From JAHEME01 sp034435035 (GTDB lineage Bacteria > Chloroflexota > Anaerolineae > Aggregatilineales > UBA3940): a stretch of DNA of 64,000 bases. The stretch is from contig DAOTXW010000003.1 in NCBI GenBank assembly GCA_034435035.1, positions 16,382 to 80,381 on the forward strand. Reading direction: 5' to 3'. The notes under the pieces were generated by a model. The model made no database searches and was not told where the DNA came from. It worked only from the letters and a program-made list of their open reading frames with translations. The translations under genes were made by a program, and so were the position numbers. Below, in pieces: positions 58,276 to 64,000 of the stretch (its first letter is position 1; every line of letters begins with the position of its first letter).

Positions 58276-60021
58276 ATGCTGAGCGAACTGACGATCAAAA
58301 ATTTTGCCATCATCGAGAACCTGACGCTGAGATTCGCTCCGGGTTTCAACGTCCTGACCGGCGAGACCGGCGCAGGCAAGTCGATCATCCTGGACGCGGT
58401 CACCCTGCTGCTGGGCGGGCGCGGCGATACCAATGTCGTCCGCAGCGGGGCCGAGATGGCGCTGCTCGAGGCGGATTTTGTCCTGCCTCCGGGCGCCCTG
58501 CGTGAACGCATCCAGCAGATCCTGGTCCGCGAGGAAGCTGAGGGCGATTCGCCGGAGCACCTGCTGCTGACCCGGGAGATCAAGCGCGGCGGTCGCACCG
58601 TATGCCGGGCCAACGGGCATACGGTCAGCGTCAACGTGCTCCGCGAGATCGGCGAAGGGCTGGTTGACATTCACGGGCAGAGTGAACACCTGACTCTGCT
58701 GAAGCCTGCGTCGCATATCGACCTGCTCGATCACTACGGAGGCCTGCTGGAGCAGCGCCGGGCTGTCAGCGATCAGGTCTCTGCGATCAGTCAGGTGCGT
58801 GCCGAAATGAAGCATCTGACCGAAAATGAAGATCTCCTGAAGCGCCGCGCTGAGATGCTGGCTTACGAGGTTGAGGAGATCGCAGCCGCGGCGCTAAAGC
58901 CCGGAGAAGACGAGGCGCTGCGCCTGGAAGCGCGCAGGCTGGGCAGCGCCGAGCAGCTGGCCAGCCTGGCAACTGAGGCTTACCGCGCCATCAGCGCGGC
59001 CAGCGAAGGGGGTGCTTCCGCCAACGACCTGATCAGCCAGGCCGCGGTGGCTGCATCACGGCTGACCCGGTTTGACCCGGCCTCACAGGAGCTGGCCGAG
59101 CTGGCGGAAAGCGTTTCTATCCAGGTTGAAGAGCTGGCGCGGGCGCTGGCCGACTATCTGGAGCGCATCGAAGTGGATCCGGTCCGCCTGCGTGAGGTTG
59201 AAGTGCGGATGGATCTGATCAACAACCTGAAGCGGAAATACAATGCCGAGACGATCGAGGCCCTGCATGCCGCCCGGGATCGTGCAGCCGCCGATCTGGC
59301 CGCTATTGAGCACAGCACCGAACGCCTCCAGCAGCTGGCTGAGGAAGAAGCCCGGCTGCTATCTGAGATCGGGCGGCTGGGCGCGGCGCTGTCCAACGCC
59401 CGCAGCCAGGCCGCCGGCGCGCTCTCCCAGGCAGTGGAAGCGCAGCTGGCCGACCTGAAGATGGAGAATGCCCGTTTTGCGGTTCAGATCGATCAGCTCG
59501 ATGATCCCACCGGTGTGCCCTTCGGGGATTACCGGGTCGCCTTCACCCCCACAGGCATCGACCGGGTGGAGTTCCTGATTGCGCCCAATCCGGGGGAGCC
59601 GCTGCACCCGGTTGCCCGCATCGCTTCCGGCGGAGAGACATCGCGTATCATGCTGGCGCTCAAGGAAGTATTGTCGCGAGCAGATCAGACCCCTACGCTG
59701 ATCTTCGACGAGATCGATTCGGGAATCGGTGGCCGCATTGGCGCCATCGTGGGGCAGAAGCTGTGGTCGCTGTCGGACGGGCATCAGGTGCTGGTAGTCA
59801 CCCACCTGCCGCAGCTGGCAGGCTTCGGCGATGCGCACTTCAAGGTCGAGAAGCATGTGAAGGGACAGCGCACGCTGGCCACCGTCACGCGGCTCGATGA
59901 AGAAGGGCGGGTTGAGGAGCTGACTGCCATGCTGGGCGCGGAGGCGGAGTCTGCGCGTGAGAACGCCCGCGATCTGCTGCGCTACGTGGAGCAGATCAAG
60001 CAGGCTGCTCCCTCACGCTGA
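58276..60021 (+). CDS. recN: DNA repair protein RecN
   Basis: SMC-like ATPase acting at double-strand breaks. The N-terminus MLSELTIKNFAIIENLTLRF and Walker A GETGAGKSIILDAV are diagnostic. The middle (about 160-370) is a long coiled coil, and the C-terminal half has the ABC signature SGGETSRIMLALK and Walker B LIFDEIDSGIGG. At 581 residues it is full length. A strong bidirectional terminator follows the gene. Confidence 0.96.
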   Translation: MLSELTIKNFAIIENLTLRFAPGFNVLTGETGAGKSIILDAVTLLLGGRGDTNVVRSGAEMALLEADFVLPPGALRERIQQILVREEAEGDSPEHLLLTREIKRGGRTVCRANGHTVSVNVLREIGEGLVDIHGQSEHLTLLKPASHIDLLDHYGGLLEQRRAVSDQVSAISQVRAEMKHLTENEDLLKRRAEMLAYEVEEIAAAALKPGEDEALRLEARRLGSAEQLASLATEAYRAISAASEGGASANDLISQAAVAASRLTRFDPASQELAELAESVSIQVEELARALADYLERIEVDPVRLREVEVRMDLINNLKRKYNAETIEALHAARDRAAADLAAIEHSTERLQQLAEEEARLLSEIGRLGAALSNARSQAAGALSQAVEAQLADLKMENARFAVQIDQLDDPTGVPFGDYRVAFTPTGIDRVEFLIAPNPGEPLHPVARIASGGETSRIMLALKEVLSRADQTPTLIFDEIDSGIGGRIGAIVGQKLWSLSDGHQVLVVTHLPQLAGFGDAHFKVEKHVKGQRTLATVTRLDEEGRVEELTAMLGAEAESARENARDLLRYVEQIKQAAPSR

Positions 60022-60040
60022 TTTCGATCACCGAAAATGC

Positions 60041-60074
60041 CAGCGGCGGCCAATCACGAGGTTGGCCGCCGCTG
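60041..60074. terminator. Bidirectional terminator between recN and the LysM gene
   Basis: Perfect 13-bp GC-rich stem (60041-60053 with 60062-60074) and an eight-base loop between two convergent genes; no long U-run. Confidence 0.75.
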
Positions 60075-60111
60075 AGGCTTGCAATTGTAGGAAAAACCGC
60101 GGCGGAGCCGG

Positions 60112-61662
60112 TCACTCGATGGGTTGCCGCTGACGGTTAAGCAGCAGGTAGACACCCAGGCCGCCGCCCGCGGCCAGAGCCAGTATCCCGGCCACGGCGC
60201 CGATGATCAACAGGGTGCTGCGCATTCCGGTCGATGGGTTGGCTTCGACGGGAGCTTCTGCGACCGGGGCCGACTCCTCAGTCGGTGCAGGCTCCGCTTC
60301 CGCCGCTGCCGCCCCGAAGCTCAGCGTGATCTGCCCGCCGCCGGCCAGCGTCACCGGGACCTGTGGGAGCGCAGTCAGATCGTAGCCGGAAGGAGCCTGC
60401 ACCGAAACGGTGTAATTGCCATCCGTCAGATCGGCGAAGCAGTACGGCTCGCTGGTACCGTCGGTGGTGTAGCTCCCGGATGTCTGGCCGCCCAGGCTAA
60501 ACTGGCCGCCGGACAGCAGAGCTTCATCGGCGTCCCGCAGGCCGTCCCGGTTGGCGTCCTGGAACAGGGAAACGCAGATCCGCCCCCCGGGGAGGGCTTC
60601 GGCCACTTCAGTCGGTGGGAGAGGCGTGGGCGTCTCGACTCCGGGGGTGGCTGTTGGCGCCGGCGTGGGGACTGGCGTTGCCACCGACTCCTTGATCAGC
60701 AGATCCTGTCCCACGAAGATCAGGTCGCCGCTGATCCCGTTGAGATCACGGATCGCCTGCGATGTGACACCGTAGGCAACAGCTATACCTCCCAGTGTCT
60801 CTCCCTGCCGAACGATGTGCCGCTGCGTTCCGTCCGCCGAAGGAGGCTGAGTCGCCACGCGGCCCGGCCCACCGGCTGGCTCGTTCGGGGCGGTGGTGGC
60901 AGCCGGATTGCCCTGGATGGCGGGAGCGCCCTGCCCGATGACCACCAGCGAGGCATCATCCCAGTACGTGTTGTTGATCACCGCCGGGTAAAAGAAGGTG
61001 CTGTAGGTGAAAACGGTGACGGTGCTGCCCTGCGCGGTGGCTTCGACGGCGATCTGCTCGTAGTTGTCGTGGATATTGTACTCGGGGGACCATACAATGC
61101 TGGGACTCTGCCAGTCCTCGCCGCCTGTTGGGTCAATGCCGACGCGCAGATAGGACGGGTTCGCGTTGCCCACATTGCTGTCCCGTGGATCGCAGTAGTC
61201 TTCCTTTTTGCCCTCTTCGTTGGTGCGCTTGATGCAAAAAGTTGCCCAGGTATGAACAAACGCCGAGAAGCGCAGGCGGGCATTGGCGGGCACTTCCACC
61301 CGCTGGTAGACGCCTGCCTTCCATAATACTGAGGGGCGGAAGATCTGCTGGGCTGCGGCGCCCGAATGCACCCGGTACGGGTCGCGGCTGATCGGCGCGA
61401 TCTCGTATTCGGGCACGGAGTAGTCGGGGCCGGGATCGTTGTACCACCAGGCTGTCCAGCCGGTCGCGATCGCGCCGCCGCCTTCCTGGGTGGCAATGCG
61501 GTAGTACGGCTCCTCAAAACCGGGGTTGGTCAGGAGCTCGCCCTGGGCGGCGGGCGCAGCCAGCGCGGCCTGTGGCGCGGGGGCGCCCGCGAGCACAGTG
61601 GCCCCTATCAGCACAGCCAGCGCCCCGGCCAGCAGCAGCTTCTTTGCAGCTATCATGTACAT
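60112..61662 (-). CDS. Secreted LysM surface protein, paralogue B
   Basis: 516 residues: signal peptide (about 1-35), an N-terminal carbohydrate-binding-like domain (LLTNPGFEEPYY, GWTAWWYNDPGPDY) to about 220, and a LysM domain near 250-300 (VRQGETLGGIAVAYGVTSQ). Then come a Pro/Thr linker, an SdrD/CNA-B-type beta domain (SLFQDANRDGLRDADEA) and a C-terminal membrane helix with a basic tail. LysM suggests peptidoglycan or chitin-like glycan contact. ATG 61662 or 61656 starts the signal peptide. A hairpin lies between the Shine-Dalgarno and the start. It is the downstream copy of a tandem pair. Confidence 0.83.
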   Translation of the reverse strand: MYMIAAKKLLLAGALAVLIGATVLAGAPAPQAALAAPAAQGELLTNPGFEEPYYRIATQEGGGAIATGWTAWWYNDPGPDYSVPEYEIAPISRDPYRVHSGAAAQQIFRPSVLWKAGVYQRVEVPANARLRFSAFVHTWATFCIKRTNEEGKKEDYCDPRDSNVGNANPSYLRVGIDPTGGEDWQSPSIVWSPEYNIHDNYEQIAVEATAQGSTVTVFTYSTFFYPAVINNTYWDDASLVVIGQGAPAIQGNPAATTAPNEPAGGPGRVATQPPSADGTQRHIVRQGETLGGIAVAYGVTSQAIRDLNGISGDLIFVGQDLLIKESVATPVPTPAPTATPGVETPTPLPPTEVAEALPGGRICVSLFQDANRDGLRDADEALLSGGQFSLGGQTSGSYTTDGTSEPYCFADLTDGNYTVSVQAPSGYDLTALPQVPVTLAGGGQITLSFGAAAAEAEPAPTEESAPVAEAPVEANPSTGMRSTLLIIGAVAGILALAAGGGLGVYLLLNRQRQPIE

Positions 61663-61668
61663 AACGAT

Positions 61669-61704
61669 GCGCCGCCTGTCTGGCTGGCGGCGCTTTCCTC
61701 CTCG
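61669..61704 (-). promoter_or_regulatory. Hairpin between ribosome site and start codon
   Basis: On the minus strand GAGGAGGAAA (61704-61694) is followed by an 8-bp stem (61693-61686 with 61676-61669), then six bases to ATG 61662. Folding would bring the Shine-Dalgarno to about nine bases from the start. Confidence 0.45.
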
Positions 61705-61740
61705 CAGCTCTGACACAATCCGCTCATTCGCACAACAACG

Positions 61741-63228
61741 CTATGATATACCGCGGCTGCGGCGGGAAAGCAAAAAGTAGACGGCCAGTCCGGCTCCGCT
61801 GGCCACCAGGATGATGCCTGCCCCGCCGGCCAGCAGGCCCAGTGTGCTCATCCCGTCCGCCGGGGGGGCATTCGACGGCTCGCCGGCGGCAGATGGCTCC
61901 GACGCGGCGCCGAAGCTCAGGCTGACGCTGACCGATCCCGAAAGAGTCACGGGGACACTCGCCAGGCCGGTGAGGTAGTAGCCGGGGGGTGCCTCGGCGC
62001 TGGCAGTGTACTCACCGGGAGCCAGGCCGATGAAGCAGCTTTCTTCAAGCGTGGTGACCGCTGCGACGGCCACGCCGCTCCCGACGACTGCAACCTTTGC
62101 GCCGGGTATCACCTCATCGTCGGCTTCGCGCAGGCCGTTGGCATCGGGGTCTTCAAAGACGCTAAGGCAGATTTGCCCGGTCGGCGGCAGGATCGAGGCT
62201 GGCGGGTCGGTGGCAGGCGGTGTCTCAGGGGTTAGCGTGGGGGCCGGGGAGGCTGCCGGGCGGATCATCAGCACCTGACCCGGCGACAGTGTATCCGAAC
62301 TGAGTGCATTCAGATCACGCAGAATCTGCACATAAACTCCATAGGCCAGCGCAATGCCGGTCAGCGTTTCACCGGGCTGCACGAGGTGCCGCTGCGAACC
62401 ATCGGCTGCGGCGGGCTGGGTTGGGGGGATGCTTGGTGCGCCGGCAGGGGCAGTGGGAGCGCCAGGCATTGCGGTCGGGGGCGGCGCAGAAGTGGAAGGC
62501 TGTGCGCCAATCACCTTGAGCACCGCATTATCCCAGTACACGTTGATCACCGGGGCTGCCCATTCGGGCGCGCTGTAGACAAAGACGGTGACGGTGTCGC
62601 TACTGGCCACTGCCTCGACGGTGAATTTCTCGAAGTTATCATAGGCTGCCTGTGCCCCGGACCACACGATCGACGGGCTGAAGGCGTCGGTGCCCCCGGC
62701 AGGGTCGATCCCGATCTTCATGGTGATCGGGTTGACACCACCGTGTGCGCTGTTGCGAGGATCACAATCCAGGGTGCCGCTGCCGTCGTCAACGCAGAAG
62801 GTGCTCCAGGCATGACCCCATACGCTGAAGCGCAGCTGGCTACCGGGAGTGACGTTAACCCGCTGGTACACGCCGGCCATGTGACGAGCCCATGGCCGGA
62901 AATACTGCTGGGCTGCCACACCGTCGCGCACGCGCGAGGGATCGACTTCGATGTTGGCATCCTTAAACTCCGGCGCGTCATAGTCTCCGCCGGGATCGTT
63001 GTACCACCAGGCTGTCCACCCGTGTGCGATAAATCCGCCGCCATCCCAGCGGAAATCCTCCGCATACGGGTATTCAAATCCCCCATTGATGAGCAGATTA
63101 TCGCCATCCTGCACAGGCGGCCGGGCGAGCGCTGACGCCGGCGCGCCGGCAAGGCCGATCAGTGCAGCCAGCGTCACAGCAGCCATGCTGCCAGTAGAGA
63201 GCCAGCCAGTCTTGCGTTCGATGCCCAT
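61741..63228 (-). CDS. Secreted LysM surface protein, paralogue A
   Basis: 495 residues with the same domain order as its downstream neighbour: signal peptide, carbohydrate-binding-like domain (LLINGGFEYPYAED, HGWTAWWYNDPG), LysM (LVQPGETLTGIALAYGVYVQ), Pro/Thr linker, SdrD-like domain (VFEDPDANGLREADDE) and C-terminal membrane helix. GGGAG lies six bases before ATG 63228, and an extended -10 promoter lies 38 bp further up. The pair arose by duplication, and protein similarity is highest in the first 200 residues. They are probable cell-envelope or sheath components. Confidence 0.85.
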   Translation of the reverse strand: MGIERKTGWLSTGSMAAVTLAALIGLAGAPASALARPPVQDGDNLLINGGFEYPYAEDFRWDGGGFIAHGWTAWWYNDPGGDYDAPEFKDANIEVDPSRVRDGVAAQQYFRPWARHMAGVYQRVNVTPGSQLRFSVWGHAWSTFCVDDGSGTLDCDPRNSAHGGVNPITMKIGIDPAGGTDAFSPSIVWSGAQAAYDNFEKFTVEAVASSDTVTVFVYSAPEWAAPVINVYWDNAVLKVIGAQPSTSAPPPTAMPGAPTAPAGAPSIPPTQPAAADGSQRHLVQPGETLTGIALAYGVYVQILRDLNALSSDTLSPGQVLMIRPAASPAPTLTPETPPATDPPASILPPTGQICLSVFEDPDANGLREADDEVIPGAKVAVVGSGVAVAAVTTLEESCFIGLAPGEYTASAEAPPGYYLTGLASVPVTLSGSVSVSLSFGAASEPSAAGEPSNAPPADGMSTLGLLAGGAGIILVASGAGLAVYFLLSRRSRGIS

Positions 63229-63265
63229 AGAGGTCTCCCTGCCCGATCTGATCCGGGGCCAGGAG

Positions 63266-63274
63266 ATTCTAGCA
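63266..63274 (-). promoter_or_regulatory. Extended -10 promoter of the LysM pair
   Basis: The minus strand reads TGCTAGAAT; the preceding CCA matches the PBP and rpoD promoters (CCATGCTANAAT). Confidence 0.55.
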
Positions 63275-63323
63275 TGGCAAACCGGAAAGGTGAGCAGGCC
63301 GGCTGGGCAGCCACGCGGCGGTT

Positions 63324-63351
63324 TTGACACCTTTCCCGGATGCGGTACAAT
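63324..63351 (+). promoter_or_regulatory. Promoter of tRNA-Glu
   Basis: TTGACA (63324-63329), 16-bp spacer, TACAAT (63346-63351), 12 bp before the tRNA. Confidence 0.85.
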
Positions 63352-63363
63352 CCTGAGCGCCTC

Positions 63364-63436
63364 GCCCCCATCGTCTAGAGGCCCAGGACGCGGCCCTTTC
63401 AAGGCTGAAACAGGGGTTCGAATCCCCTTAGGGGCA
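63364..63436 (+). tRNA. tRNA-Glu (TTC)
   Basis: 73-nt cloverleaf with anticodon loop CTTTCAA (anticodon UUC) and T-arm AGGGG-TTCGAAT-CCCCT. The acceptor GCCCCCA/TAGGGGC has one C6-A67 mismatch. CCA is not encoded. Confidence 0.94.
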
Positions 63437-63456
63437 ACAAGACAGTAAATGCCTAG

Positions 63457-63480
63457 AAACCCCGACTACAGCGGGGTTTT
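63457..63480 (+). terminator. Terminator of tRNA-Glu
   Basis: Stem AAACCCCG/CGGGGTTT (63457-63464 with 63472-63479), a seven-base loop, then T and a CGTCTTTT tail. Confidence 0.85.
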
Positions 63481-63594
63481 CGTCTTTTCCAGGCACAGTA
63501 TTCGCATTATCCTCATGTTCATAGCTCATGTTCATAAAGCGCTACGCGCAAGACCCCGAAGCGATCTCCTGAGACATACACACTTGTGCAAAGT

Positions 63595-64000
63595 TCAGGC
63601 GATACCCTGCTCGACTGTTCGCCCCTCACCTTCTGGCAGTTGCCATACCACCTCTACGCTGCTGGTCACCTGAATCCGCTGCGGCGCGGTCTCAAGCCCC
63701 AGATCGATGATGCGGTACGCGCCGCGCCGATAGGCTGCTGTTTCGCCATCGTCCGCGTAGAGTTCGAAGCTGCTGCTGCCGCTCTCGCGGTGGGGGAAAA
63801 CGTATACCCGGTATTGGCCCTCGCCCGCCTGCATTGGGATGAGGGCACCCTCGCGGGCCAGAAGCGGCACAGCGCGGATTCCCCCCCTCAGCGGCGCATC
63901 GAGCGTCACAACCTGCCCACATGCATAATACGCGCCCGTATGCCAGTCGTACCAGCCTGCGCCACGCGGCAGATAGACCGCTCGTGTCTGCGCCCCCGAC
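63595..64000 (-). CDS. Glycoside hydrolase family 31 (alpha-glucosidase type), C-terminal part
   Basis: Only the last 135 residues are in the window. They match the C-terminal beta domain and DUF5110 region of GH31: RAVYLPRGAGWYDWHTG, then VPLLAREGALIPM and SFELYADDGETAAY. The catalytic domain lies beyond the right edge. The stop is at 63597-63595. The 114-bp gap after the tRNA-Glu terminator holds no gene I can support. Confidence 0.88.
   Translation of the reverse strand, partial: SGAQTRAVYLPRGAGWYDWHTGAYYACGQVVTLDAPLRGGIRAVPLLAREGALIPMQAGEGQYRVYVFPHRESGSSSFELYADDGETAAYRRGAYRIIDLGLETAPQRIQVTSSVEVVWQLPEGEGRTVEQGIA

Overview
The window reads as chromosomal DNA of a GC-rich, free-living bacterium, most likely of the Chloroflexota (Anaerolineae-like). 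The pointers are a topoisomerase I with a DUF5679 zinc ribbon ahead of its Toprim domain, several predicted membrane families of the kind seen in that phylum, acidic AAEEP-repeat lipoproteins of ABC importers, and RNase J as the mRNA nuclease. The phylum assignment is inference. Vegetative promoters of the TTGACA-N17-TATAAT type, strong Shine-Dalgarno sites and GC-rich intrinsic terminators are easy to read. There is no CRISPR array, transposase, integrase or phage gene. Three tRNA genes are present: Arg-CCG, Leu-CAA and Glu-UUC.

Layout. 1-3860 (minus): topA (cut by the window edge), manC, dprA and a dGTPase. 4152-7600 (plus): RNase J and a lysine 2,3-aminomutase-family enzyme, with tRNA-Arg on the minus strand between them. 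7704-10447 (minus): the primary sigma factor and an unknown polytopic membrane protein. 10675-15803 (plus): a polar amino-acid ABC importer with its own terminator, then two amide/acyl hydrolase-type enzymes. 15862-26585: a surface-glycan locus on two divergent arms.

26605-31765: tag, slyD, a methyltransferase-SDR pair, and an ECF sigma/anti-sigma/NUDIX operon. 32036-35679: four overlapping or nearly abutting membrane-protein genes around a DUF2723 glycosyltransferase. 35690-36343: a TIR protein carrying the same zinc ribbon as topA. 36478-45139: pyruvate kinase, an aldo/keto reductase and a complete oligopeptide importer. 45363-49565: a MerR-type regulator, then thioredoxin-like, Lgt-like, sulfotransferase, DUF6391 and degenerate shikimate-kinase-like genes. 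49566-53456: NifU-like and DUF4139 proteins, then a V4R/roadblock pair. 53609-60021: class A penicillin-binding protein, nadK, a zinc-finger membrane protein and recN. 60112-63228: two tandem LysM surface proteins. The right end holds tRNA-Glu and the C-terminus of a GH31 glycosidase.

How genes work together. The glycan locus holds all five enzyme types that convert UDP-GlcNAc to UDP-2,3-diacetamido-2,3-dideoxy-D-mannuronic acid (WbpA, WbpB, WbpE, WbpD, WbpI). It also has three glycosyltransferases and an asparagine-synthase-type amidotransferase that could amidate the uronic acid, so a complete di-N-acetylated, possibly amidated, uronic acid pathway is predicted. manC, the DUF2723 protein and the LysM proteins fit the same cell-surface theme.

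The best leads for something undescribed are the TIR-zinc ribbon protein, the four-gene DUF2723 island, the V4R/roadblock pair, and the regulator at 45363 with its perfect palindrome and direct repeats.
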